Shown piece after piece: positions 44,668-50,291 of a stretch of 50,291 nt of DNA. Origin of the DNA: Limnochordia bacterium (lineage in GTDB: Bacteria > Bacillota > Limnochordia > Darwinibacteriales > DTU012); NCBI GenBank assembly GCA_007116145.1, contig SKJB01000067.1:1-50291 (forward strand). Reading direction: 5' to 3'. The notes under the pieces were generated by a model. It made no database searches and was not told the origin of the DNA. It saw nothing but the letters and a program-made list of their open reading frames with translations. How positions within the stretch are numbered: the stretch's first letter is position 1; every line of letters starts with the position of its first letter. A program made the translations under genes and the position numbers.

Positions 44668-46179
44668 TTAACGGTGAAGGATTTGTAGCTTGCGCTTAAA
44701 TAGTTCTTCAAAGTTAATCGTTTTCCGTTTTGCATCGTTTATTTCTAATTCGGCACCTGTCTTTGCCAGGATGTTGAGGATACATTCGGAGTCGTTTGTT
44801 GTCGCACGTACCTGGGTTACGATTCCAGTATGACAACGATCCAAACTATGGGCGATTTGTAGGATAGATGCAAGTTTAGCTATGAGAGCTTTATCCTCAA
44901 CATTAAGTGGACCAGTGTGGACATAACTCTCAATCCCAGCCATATAGTTATCATCATGAGATGCAGCGACAAAAGCAGCAATAACTCGCTCTCTGTGGGT
45001 AAGGCCGTGCAATGGAGCATTGAGTAACATATATAACGTGTGCTTATCTCGACCTTCCATGCCAATAACCACACCAATCTCATGCAGTAAGCTTGCAACT
45101 AGTAATAGACGGCGTTCGTAGCTATTGAACTGATGAATCGGCGCTAACTGATCGAATAATGTGACTGCGAAATTAGAAACGCGGCGCAAGTGATCTTCTT
45201 CTAAATGATAGTAGTTAATTAGGTTATCGATGTGGTGAGTAAGAACGCTCAGCACTATAGGATCACCTGTATAACGGTTAAGATACTGGTATAACAAGCC
45301 ATCACGTATACTTGTTGTGCTGACAATTAATTTTGAGCGATTACTCGCTTTAAGCAAACAGCAAATGGCAGCCACTCCAGCAACGATAATGTCGGCTCGA
45401 GGTTGTTCTAACCCAGGCACATTAAACCGTTGCTCTAGCGTCATTCCTGCTAGTGTATTATAGGTCTCGACAACATCCTCTAAACTGATTTCAAATGCAT
45501 CAGTAATATCGGGGAGATACTCTTTTTGTTTGCGAATGATTCTTGCTAGAGAGCGAAATGTGCCACCAACACCGATTATCGGTTGATTGCCTTGAACCCA
45601 AGGAATGGTGCTAAATGATTCTAAGAGAAAGGAATTCATCTTTTTGAGGTTCTCAGCAGATGGCTTATCATGCGTTTGATAAGTGTTTGACAATGTGACC
45701 GCTCCAAAGGGCTGGTGGGATATGCTTTGGGATATTCTGTCAGCATAGGAGACGAGTTTTAATGATCCTCCGCCTAAGTCTGCCATTAACCCTGAGGTCT
45801 GAGGCATAGTGTTAATACATCCTAAGTAGCCGAGGTGGGCTTCATCTTGCCCTGATAAGACTTGGAACTCGATCTTGTTTGTTTTTCTAATACGATCAAT
45901 TAATACCTGTTGATTAGTAGCTCGGCGGGCTGCGGCTGTTGCGACTCCAATAATGTGATCAACCTTGCGAGCTTTACAAAAGTTGATAAATAGCCTGATT
46001 GTCTCCACCGCGTAATCAATGGCTGGTTCAGCTAACACCCCATTTTCATCCATGGTCCCAACTAATCGCACTGTTTCCTTGAGATTCTCTTTTTGGTAGT
46101 AAGCACCGTTGTCCGTGACGTGAATGATAACAAGGCGCACAGAATTTGAACCTAAGTCAATAATACCGATTCTTTCCAT
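44668..46179 (-). CDS. ppx: Ppx/GppA-family phosphatase with C-terminal HD-like domain
   Basis: Family members hydrolyse inorganic polyphosphate or pppGpp. IGIIDLGSNSVRLVI is the N-terminal phosphate-1 motif. GVATAAARRATN and LMADLGGGSLKLV are the catalytic and phosphate-2 motifs, and IIGVGGTFRSLARI the adenosine-type loop. From ~315 the helical C-terminus has HEIGVVIGMEGRDKHTLYML, the HD-like domain of long Ppx proteins. Length is 503 aa. The ATG has AAGGAGGG 8 bases upstream. Whether polyphosphate or pppGpp is the substrate cannot be told. It is convergent with the glucan operon. Confidence 0.88.
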   Translation of the reverse strand: MERIGIIDLGSNSVRLVIIHVTDNGAYYQKENLKETVRLVGTMDENGVLAEPAIDYAVETIRLFINFCKARKVDHIIGVATAAARRATNQQVLIDRIRKTNKIEFQVLSGQDEAHLGYLGCINTMPQTSGLMADLGGGSLKLVSYADRISQSISHQPFGAVTLSNTYQTHDKPSAENLKKMNSFLLESFSTIPWVQGNQPIIGVGGTFRSLARIIRKQKEYLPDITDAFEISLEDVVETYNTLAGMTLEQRFNVPGLEQPRADIIVAGVAAICCLLKASNRSKLIVSTTSIRDGLLYQYLNRYTGDPIVLSVLTHHIDNLINYYHLEEDHLRRVSNFAVTLFDQLAPIHQFNSYERRLLLVASLLHEIGVVIGMEGRDKHTLYMLLNAPLHGLTHRERVIAAFVAASHDDNYMAGIESYVHTGPLNVEDKALIAKLASILQIAHSLDRCHTGIVTQVRATTNDSECILNILAKTGAELEINDAKRKTINFEELFKRKLQILHR

Positions 46180-46262
46180 TATTTTAAGCCCTCCTTTGTG
46201 AGGTTAACCATATTTTAACAATTAAACGGGAAATTAGCAAGGAAAATTTCTGTTAAGAAGGG

Positions 46263-46290
46263 TTGACATAGTACTTAGCATGGTTAATAA
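46263..46290 (+). promoter_or_regulatory. Promoter of the MarR-type gene
   Basis: Consensus TTGACA (46263-46268) and TAATAA (46285-46290) are 16 bases apart. Confidence 0.55.
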
Positions 46291-46333
46291 TTAGGATAGA
46301 ATCAGATTAGTTGCGATAGGTGGTGTGTATTTC

Positions 46334-46855
46334 ATGCAAACTCTTCATGTAGGAAAATTATTCTGCCGATCGTTTAACTTAGCGATTACTGGGCTAGCAA
46401 GAACCCAGGCTAACAAGGAGTTAAGTGATGTGCAGTTACTTGCGCTCCGATTCATTCAGTTACATCCCAAATCGTCTTTACAGCAATTAGCCAAGGGCTT
46501 GATGATTTCCTCGCCAGCAGCCACTAAGCTAGTCCATCGTTTAACAGAGCGAGGATGGGTTAATCGCAGGTCTCATCCGAGCGATCAGCGTAAATGGGTT
46601 TTGGAGCTAACTGATGATGGTGAACAAACAAACTACAACGTGCAAAAGCTTGAAGAGGAGCTTTTTGAGAAGGCTGTCAGTCAGTTAACGGAAGTGGAAA
46701 AGCAGCAGCTTTTTTTGGGCTTAGAGGCGTTTGTCCAGGTTGTTTCCCGGGAACATTCACTAGAGGAATTGTGCCTGCAATGCGGTACCGACCACCAGGT
46801 GCACTGTAGCGTTGCAAAGGAGAGCGAGGATGATGTTTTGCCAACAGTTAAGTAG
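46334..46855 (+). CDS. MarR-family regulator with Cys-rich C-terminus
   Basis: The winged-helix core is clear: LSDVQLLALRFIQLHPKSSL, then SSPAATKLVHRLTERGWVNRR and the wing SDQRKWVLELTDDG. After the dimerisation helix comes a tail with ELCLQCGTDHQVHCSV, giving a CXXC and a third Cys that could bind a metal or sense redox state. I chose the ATG at 46334, 9 bases after AGGTGGT, rather than the GTG at 46325. Length is 173 aa. The 3' end overlaps the truncated methyltransferase by 26 bases. Target genes are unknown. Confidence 0.85.
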   Translation: MQTLHVGKLFCRSFNLAITGLARTQANKELSDVQLLALRFIQLHPKSSLQQLAKGLMISSPAATKLVHRLTERGWVNRRSHPSDQRKWVLELTDDGEQTNYNVQKLEEELFEKAVSQLTEVEKQQLFLGLEAFVQVVSREHSLEELCLQCGTDHQVHCSVAKESEDDVLPTVK

Positions 46856-47087
46856 ATACTACGATCAAGTATTTCCCTATCGCAAGGATGCTCATGAGTT
46901 CTTACTTAAATATTTACCTTTGCACGGAAGGATTCTTGATGCTGCTTGTGGTACAGGAACTTATAGCTTGGCTCTAGCACAACGGGCAGGTCTTGAAATT
47001 GTTGGAGTTGATCTTGCTCCTGCAATGATAGTGCAGGCGCAGAGTAAAGCAGAAGACTGTCCTAATGTAACCTTGATCCGAAAATAA
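46830..47087 (+). pseudogene. Truncated class I SAM-dependent methyltransferase
   Basis: The 85-residue frame starts inside the end of the MarR gene with AAAGGAGAG upstream. It begins FCQQLSRYYDQVFPY and contains the SAM-binding motif I ILDAACGTGTYSLALA, then IVGVDLAPAMIVQA. It stops at LIRK, where intact enzymes have a further 100-150 residues. No continuation is seen in the other frames before the Rrf2 promoter. It is a remnant left by a deletion, or at best a small SAM-binding fragment. Translational coupling with the MarR gene suggests the original pair was an operon. Confidence 0.75.
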
Positions 47088-47108
47088 GTCAATCTTTAAT
47101 CATAGTTG

Positions 47109-47150
47109 CAGTTGGTAACTGTTGACATTAGTTTTTCGAAAAAGTATAAT
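47109..47150 (+). promoter_or_regulatory. Consensus promoter and palindrome upstream of the Rrf2 gene
   Basis: TTGACA (47122-47127) and TATAAT (47145-47150) are both perfect and 17 bases apart. The palindrome CAGTTGGTAACTG (47109-47121) abuts the -35 box and may be an operator. Confidence 0.8.
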
Positions 47151-47190
47151 CTAGATAAGGTAATTTTCGCAAATAGAAAGGGGCTAATTG

Positions 47191-47610
47191 ATGGAAGTTA
47201 CAAAAAAAGCAGAGTATGCGATTAGTGCCCTTGTTGAACTTGCTATCAACTCTGGAGAGTATATTTCCTCAAAAGAAATAGCAATGCGCCAGAGTATTCC
47301 GCCAAATTTCTTGCCCCAGATTATTGCAACATTAGGTGCAAAAGGTTGGGTAGAAGGAGTGAGGGGACCTGGCGGTGGTGTCAAACTACTTTGTGATCCC
47401 CAAAAAATTACTGTGCGAGAAATCGTAGAATTAATTGAAGGTCCAATAGCAATTACACGTTGTTTAACAAGAGGTGGTGGATGTAGTCATCAGGAGAGTT
47501 GCCCTTTACATAATATTTGGGCGAGGGCCCAAGCAGCAATGTTGGATGTTTTAGGTGATACCACTATTGCGGATGTAGTGGTCGCAAAAGAGAGTATGGA
47601 AAATAAGTAA
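47191..47610 (+). CDS. Rrf2-family Fe-S regulator, IscR-like
   Basis: Rrf2 proteins are winged-helix repressors, many sensing Fe-S cluster supply. The helix-turn-helix is in KEIAMRQSIPPNFLPQIIATL, followed by the wing GWVEGVRGPGGGVKL. Cys91, Cys98 and Cys104 (RCLTRGGGCSHQESC) sit almost exactly where IscR has its three cluster Cys (92, 98, 104). Length is 139 aa. The ATG at 47191 follows AAAGGGG. It is the first gene of a run with OmpH-like, rubredoxin and ferredoxin genes and may control them and itself. Confidence 0.88.
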   Translation: MEVTKKAEYAISALVELAINSGEYISSKEIAMRQSIPPNFLPQIIATLGAKGWVEGVRGPGGGVKLLCDPQKITVREIVELIEGPIAITRCLTRGGGCSHQESCPLHNIWARAQAAMLDVLGDTTIADVVVAKESMENK

Positions 47611-47632
47611 ATTTTCAGGGAGGTTTGGTTTT

Positions 47633-48088
47633 GTGCTAAGGAAAAAAGTAGTATTTGCTTTCATTTTTTTCTCTGTTTTGCTACTGGCCCAAGGTGTAGT
47701 AGCCAGTGGAATTGGATATGTGGACTTTGACATTCTTATTAGTGGGCATCCAGAGTATACCAATAAGATATCAGAGATACAAGATATTGCAGAACAACTA
47801 AGAGTCAAGTTTCAAGAAGAAATACTCGATGTTGAGGATGAAGAGGCAATAAAGCAATTAGCACTCGCATATGAAGACTATTTTGATGAGATTTATGATG
47901 AGTTCATGAGGATGATAATTCAATCAATTAGTGCACTAATTCCAGAAGTCGCAAGAACGAATAATGTTAGTGTCGTATTGTCTGATTCAACAGTTATCTA
48001 TGGTGGTGTTAATCTGACAAATAGAGTTATTGAAGCCATGTATGCTGCTTATGGAATTTCTGTTCCTTCCCATTTGCGAGATGAATAG
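47633..48088 (+). CDS. OmpH/Skp-family exported chaperone-like protein
   Basis: A signal peptide spans about residues 1-25 (FIFFSVLLLAQGVVAS). The mature chain opens IGYVDFDILISGHPEY, the typical Skp/OmpH start. A charged helical middle follows, then the closing strands VVLSDSTVIYGGVNLTNRVIEAM, which match the C-terminal strand pattern of the family. Length 151 aa is close to Skp. In diderm bacteria Skp chaperones outer-membrane barrels; the family also occurs in some anaerobic Bacillota with no known role. GTG start with AGGGAGG 9 bases upstream, 22 bases after the Rrf2 gene. Confidence 0.75.
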   Translation: MLRKKVVFAFIFFSVLLLAQGVVASGIGYVDFDILISGHPEYTNKISEIQDIAEQLRVKFQEEILDVEDEEAIKQLALAYEDYFDEIYDEFMRMIIQSISALIPEVARTNNVSVVLSDSTVIYGGVNLTNRVIEAMYAAYGISVPSHLRDE

Positions 48089-48156
48089 CTGTCAGGAATA
48101 ATTAACCAGAAGCAAGAAATACTAGTAGTAGAAAAGTAGAGGGGAGGCTGAAACCG

Positions 48157-48318
48157 ATGGCAAAATATGAGTGTACTGTTTGTGGTTGGATCTATGATCC
48201 AGAGGAAGGCGATTCAACACAGGATGTTGAAGCAGGAACTGCTTTTGGAGATTTGCCCGAAGATTGGGTATGTCCAGAGTGTGGAGTGGGGAAAGATATG
48301 TTTGAAGAGATTAGTTAG
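48157..48318 (+). CDS. Rubredoxin
   Basis: A 53-residue protein starting [19 protein letters not shown], with CXXCG twice (CTVCG and CPECG) binding one Fe(SCys)4 centre. [20 protein letters not shown] is the normal C-terminus. It is an electron carrier, possibly the donor to the rubrerythrin encoded at 8.8 kb. GGGGAGG lies about 10 bases upstream. It lies between the OmpH-like gene and the ferredoxin gene. Confidence 0.97.
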   Translation: MAKYECTVCGWIYDPEEGDSTQDVEAGTAFGDLPEDWVCPECGVGKDMFEEIS

Positions 48319-48340
48319 GATGTAGATGGGAGGGAATCGT

Positions 48341-48523
48341 ATGGCAAATCCAAAGGTAGATCTGGATCTTTGTATTGGTTGTGGCGTGTGTCCTGAGGTC
48401 TGTCCAGATATTTTCGAAATGCAAGACGATGGTTTAGCCCATGTTAAGCAAGATGCGGATAAAAATGCAGATTGCGCACAAGAAGCAGCAGACTCATGTC
48501 CTGTAGATGCTATTATTGTTTAG
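48341..48523 (+). CDS. Single-cluster [4Fe-4S] ferredoxin
   Basis: The 60-residue protein has CIGCGVCPEVCP near the N-terminus (CX2CX2C plus a fourth Cys) and SCPVDAI near the end, the layout of monocluster ferredoxins such as that of Thermotoga, with Asp/Glu-rich surface between. The Cys in ADCAQEAADSC can form the usual disulfide. It could carry electrons for KorAB or nitrogenase. The ATG at 48341 has GGGAGGG 6 bases upstream. A terminator follows directly. Confidence 0.95.
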   Translation: MANPKVDLDLCIGCGVCPEVCPDIFEMQDDGLAHVKQDADKNADCAQEAADSCPVDAIIV

Positions 48524-48538
48524 ATTTGAATAGTTCTT

Positions 48539-48559
48539 AAGCCCCTTTAGGGGCTTTTT
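48539..48559 (+). terminator. Rho-independent terminator after the ferredoxin gene
   Basis: AAGCCCC-TTTA-GGGGCTT with a following T run. Confidence 0.9.
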
Positions 48560-48613
48560 CGTTAGCCTTTTTTAGGAATTGGATCGGATTGGTTAGAGGA
48601 CCAGAAGTCTACA

Positions 48614-48644
48614 TGCTTATATATCCCCAGTTCAGGGCATTCTA
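48614..48644 (+). promoter_or_regulatory. Sigma-G-like promoter of the first spore protein gene
   Basis: TGCTTA (48614-48619), an 18-base spacer and CATTCTA (48638-48644) fit the forespore sigma-G pattern. Confidence 0.55.
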
Positions 48645-48676
48645 AGCTTGCACCCGGAAATAAGGAGGTGAAACAG

Positions 48677-49009
48677 ATGGCTAAAGGATCAGGTAGTAAT
48701 AATCAAAAAGTAATACCTCAAGCTTCTCAAGCTCTGGATCAATTTAAGTATGAGGTAGCAACTGAATTAGGAATTAACAATGAGTACAAGTCTGGTTACT
48801 GGGGTAACATTTCTTCGCGGGAATGTGGTGCCGTAGGTGGACATATGGTACGTAGAATGATTGCTGCTGCTGAGCAATCATTAGCTGGCCAAGGTTCTCA
48901 ACAAGGCTTCCGCAATGGCGCAAGTAGCTTCCCGTTAGAGCCGGATGCACAACAATCAGGTGGCGTAACTAACGCTCACAATGCAAACGAAACAATGAAA
49001 AACTATTAA
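48677..49009 (+). CDS. Alpha/beta-type small acid-soluble spore protein
   Basis: These proteins coat and protect spore DNA and are degraded at germination by the GPR protease. KYEVATELGI (about residues 26-35) is the GPR cleavage site, and GAVGGHMVRRMIAAAEQSL the second conserved helix. Length 110 aa is longer than the usual 60-75 because of a Gln/Gly/Asn-rich C-terminal tail. Unusually it contains one Cys (SRECGAVGG) and one Trp (GYWGN). The ATG has TAAGGAGGTG 6 bases upstream. A close paralogue follows after a terminator. Confidence 0.93.
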   Translation: MAKGSGSNNQKVIPQASQALDQFKYEVATELGINNEYKSGYWGNISSRECGAVGGHMVRRMIAAAEQSLAGQGSQQGFRNGASSFPLEPDAQQSGGVTNAHNANETMKNY

Positions 49010-49025
49010 CGCTCAGTCTCCATAA

Positions 49026-49058
49026 AGCAGGTAACCTTAGGGTTCCTGCTTTTTTTTG
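49026..49058 (+). terminator. Rho-independent terminator between the two spore protein genes
   Basis: AGCAGG-T-AACC pairs with GGTT-CCTGCT and is followed by eight T residues. Confidence 0.9.
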
Positions 49059-49084
49059 CTAGGTTAATTTTGCGTCTGCGGGGG

Positions 49085-49091
49085 CATTATA
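49085..49091 (+). promoter_or_regulatory. Possible sigma-G -10 element of the second spore protein gene
   Basis: CATTATA fits the sigma-G -10 pattern. The -35 region about 18 bases upstream (AGGTTA) is weak. Confidence 0.4.
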
Positions 49092-49119
49092 TGAGTGTAG
49101 ATTCTGAGGAGGTGGCAAT

Positions 49120-49410
49120 ATGGCGCGTGGCAGTAAGAGTAGAAAGCAGAAGTTAGTTCCCCAAGCTGCTCAGGCAATGGATAGGTTTAAATATGAAGTT
49201 GCTAGTGAGTTAGGTATTAATTCTGAGTATCAATCTGGGTACTGGGGAAATATTTCTTCCCGTGAGTGTGGTGCAGTCGGAGGGCATATGGTCCGACGGA
49301 TGATCGCTGCTGCTGAACAATCTCTAATTAGTCAGCAGGGTGGTTTTGGCTTAGAACCGGATGCTCAGCAAAACGGTGTTACTTCCGCTCACAATCCAAA
49401 CGAACAGTAG
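49120..49410 (+). CDS. Alpha/beta-type small acid-soluble spore protein, second copy
   Basis: A paralogue of the preceding gene: from FKYEVASELGINSEYQSGYW to MIAAAEQSL the two differ at only a few positions, including retention of the odd Cys (SRECGAVGG) and Trp. The tail is shorter (96 aa in all) but ends in a similar LEPDAQQ segment. GAGGAGGTGG lies 5 bases before the ATG. It has its own terminator, so the two copies are separate transcription units from a tandem duplication. Confidence 0.93.
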   Translation: MARGSKSRKQKLVPQAAQAMDRFKYEVASELGINSEYQSGYWGNISSRECGAVGGHMVRRMIAAAEQSLISQQGGFGLEPDAQQNGVTSAHNPNEQ

Positions 49411-49426
49411 TTTTTATTTTTAGCTG

Positions 49427-49450
49427 GTCCCAGGTACTTCCTGGGACTTT
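49427..49450 (+). terminator. Terminator after the second spore protein gene
   Basis: GTCCCAGG-TACTT-CCTGGGAC followed by TTT. Confidence 0.75.
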
Positions 49451-49478
49451 AAGTTTATGTTAACAATAACTATTGCTA

Positions 49479-49508
49479 TTGACTAATATAAGCCTCCTTC
49501 AGTATAAT
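49479..49508 (+). promoter_or_regulatory. Promoter of the Cys-rich small protein and tadA
   Basis: TTGACT (49479-49484) and TATAAT (49503-49508), 18 bases apart. Confidence 0.65.
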
Positions 49509-49540
49509 TATAAAGAAAATGAAGGATGGAGGTGCGTTTG

Positions 49541-49705
49541 ATGACATGCCCACAAAGAAAGTGCGAAATTCGACCTAATCGCTGTTTAACCTGTGAGTAT
49601 TGCGGGGGACTCGTCAATGGCGGGGTTTTATGTTTTAAAGCAAACCGTAAATTGGCGTATGACTTAATTGAGAAGCCGGAGATTTTTAATCGCCGACGTA
49701 CATAA
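49541..49705 (+). CDS. Cys-rich small protein, zinc-ribbon-like
   Basis: The 54-residue frame has GGATGGAGGTG about 8 bases upstream and a promoter at 49479-49508. It contains six Cys: TCPQRKC, RCLTCEYC and VLC, suggesting one zinc site or two. CEYCGGLVNGG looks like a ribbon knuckle. The C-terminus is basic (NRRRT). I do not recognise a named family. It ends 28 bases before tadA and is probably co-transcribed with it. A nucleic-acid or metal-binding role is a guess. Confidence 0.7.
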   Translation: MTCPQRKCEIRPNRCLTCEYCGGLVNGGVLCFKANRKLAYDLIEKPEIFNRRRT

Positions 49706-49733
49706 CTATGACTTAGATTATGGAGCGGTGATC

Positions 49734-50204
49734 ATGGACAGATATTTTATGCAACAAGCACTTTTAGAAGCGAAAAAAGCGCTAGATATAGGAGAAGTGC
49801 CCATCGGTGCTGTCGTAGTCAGAAATGGCGAGATAATTGGTCGTGGCTTTAATCAACGAGAATCACTTTGTGATCCTACAGCCCACGCGGAGCTCGTAGC
49901 GATCCGAGATGCAGCTCGTAACCTAGGTACCTGGAGGTTGACAGGGACTCACCTATATGTTACACTAGAACCCTGTCCTATGTGTGCAGGAGCCATTGTA
50001 AATTCTCGTTTGGACGAGTTAGTATTTGGGGCTTCAGATCCTAAGGCTGGCGCTGTAACATCCCTCATGAATATAGTTCAGGATAAACGCCTAAATCACA
50101 ATGTGCAAGTTATTGCTGGCATTTGTGAGGAAGAATCCAGGAAATTATTACAAGTATTCTTTCAGGCTATGCGCGTTCGAGCGAAGTCCAATAAGGAGAG
50201 GTGA
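49734..50204 (+). CDS. tadA: tRNA-specific adenosine deaminase
   Basis: TadA converts A34 of tRNA-Arg(ACG) to inosine. The zinc and catalytic residues are in HAELVAIRDAARN (His and the proton-shuttle Glu) and LEPCPMCAGAIVNSRL (PCXXC). The C-terminal LLQVFFQAMR is the usual RNA-contacting helix. Length 156 aa is typical. I chose the ATG at 49734 with GGAG 8 bases upstream; the open frame extends further up without a family-like N-terminus. The stop codon lies inside the tRNA-Ser gene. In many Bacillota tadA and tRNA-Ser lie near dnaX close to the origin. Confidence 0.95.
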   Translation: MDRYFMQQALLEAKKALDIGEVPIGAVVVRNGEIIGRGFNQRESLCDPTAHAELVAIRDAARNLGTWRLTGTHLYVTLEPCPMCAGAIVNSRLDELVFGASDPKAGAVTSLMNIVQDKRLNHNVQVIAGICEEESRKLLQVFFQAMRVRAKSNKER

Positions 50205-50286
50205 CAGAGTGGCCGAATGTGGCGGTCTCGAAAACCGTTGGATACCTTTAGGTGTCCCGTGGGTTCAAATCCCACCCTCTCCGCCA
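50195..50286 (+). tRNA. tRNA-Ser (anticodon CGA)
   Basis: GGAGAGG pairs with CCTCTCC. The anticodon loop CTCGAAA gives CGA, which reads UCG. A long variable arm (TTGGATACC...GGTGTCCC) is typical of tRNA-Ser. CCA is encoded at 50284-50286. The 5' end overlaps the last 10 bases of tadA. Confidence 0.95.
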
Positions 50287-50291
50287 AAAAG

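Overview
The window looks like the chromosome of an anaerobic, nitrogen-fixing, endospore-forming member of the Bacillota (Clostridia grade); I cannot name the genus. Spore formation is shown by two alpha/beta-type small acid-soluble spore proteins with sigma-G-like promoters, a Tlp protein and a YtvI-type membrane protein. Anaerobic life is shown by a two-subunit 2-oxoacid:ferredoxin oxidoreductase, rubrerythrin, rubredoxin, ferredoxins and a Mo-nitrogenase of the clostridial/archaeal type (nifH-nifI1-nifI2-nifD-nifK). There are no transposases, phage genes or CRISPR arrays. The base composition looks even, so most of the window reads as core chromosome.

Layout. 1-3.7 kb: acetyltransferase (5' end cut by the window), dCTP deaminase, radical SAM protein, an exported unknown protein and type II pantothenate kinase. 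3.7-5.8 kb: NfeD-like protein plus flotillin. 5.9-7.4 kb (minus strand): FAH-family enzyme and an AcuB-like CBS/ACT protein. 7.6-8.5 kb: an unusual soluble chemoreceptor with a Rossmann-fold sensor, followed by a cluster of DnaA-box-like sites. 8.8-11.9 kb: rubrerythrin and KorAB. 12-14.4 kb: Tlp and a PEPCK-like DUF4914 protein. 14.6-20.2 kb: tRNA-Arg, then the nif operon ending in a [2Fe-2S] ferredoxin and closed by a 27-bp perfect inverted repeat. 20.3-21.5 kb (minus): a PAS chemoreceptor.

21.7-28.0 kb (minus) is the most unusual part. Its genes read, in transcription order: a secreted beta-rich protein, an exported chaperone-like beta-sandwich protein, a short secretin, an exported protein with a strand-rich C-terminus, and a SARP/BTAD regulator with a degenerate GGDEF-like tail. 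A secretin normally needs an outer membrane. Together with an OmpH/Skp-like protein at 47.6 kb, this raises the possibility of a diderm spore-former or of a secretin put to a new use.

28.5-34.7 kb: arginine genes argJ-argD-argF-argG-argH, then a hemolysin III-family protein, tRNA-Val and YtvI. 36.8-44.6 kb: an alpha-glucan operon (GT4 glycosyltransferase, nucleotidyltransferase fused to a degenerate phosphomannomutase, DUF4912 protein, GH57 branching enzyme, short glycogen phosphorylase). 44.7-48.5 kb: Ppx/GppA phosphatase, MarR regulator with a truncated methyltransferase, an IscR-like Rrf2 regulator, OmpH-like protein, rubredoxin and ferredoxin. 48.7-50.3 kb: the two spore proteins, a Cys-rich small protein, tadA, and a tRNA-Ser overlapping the end of tadA.
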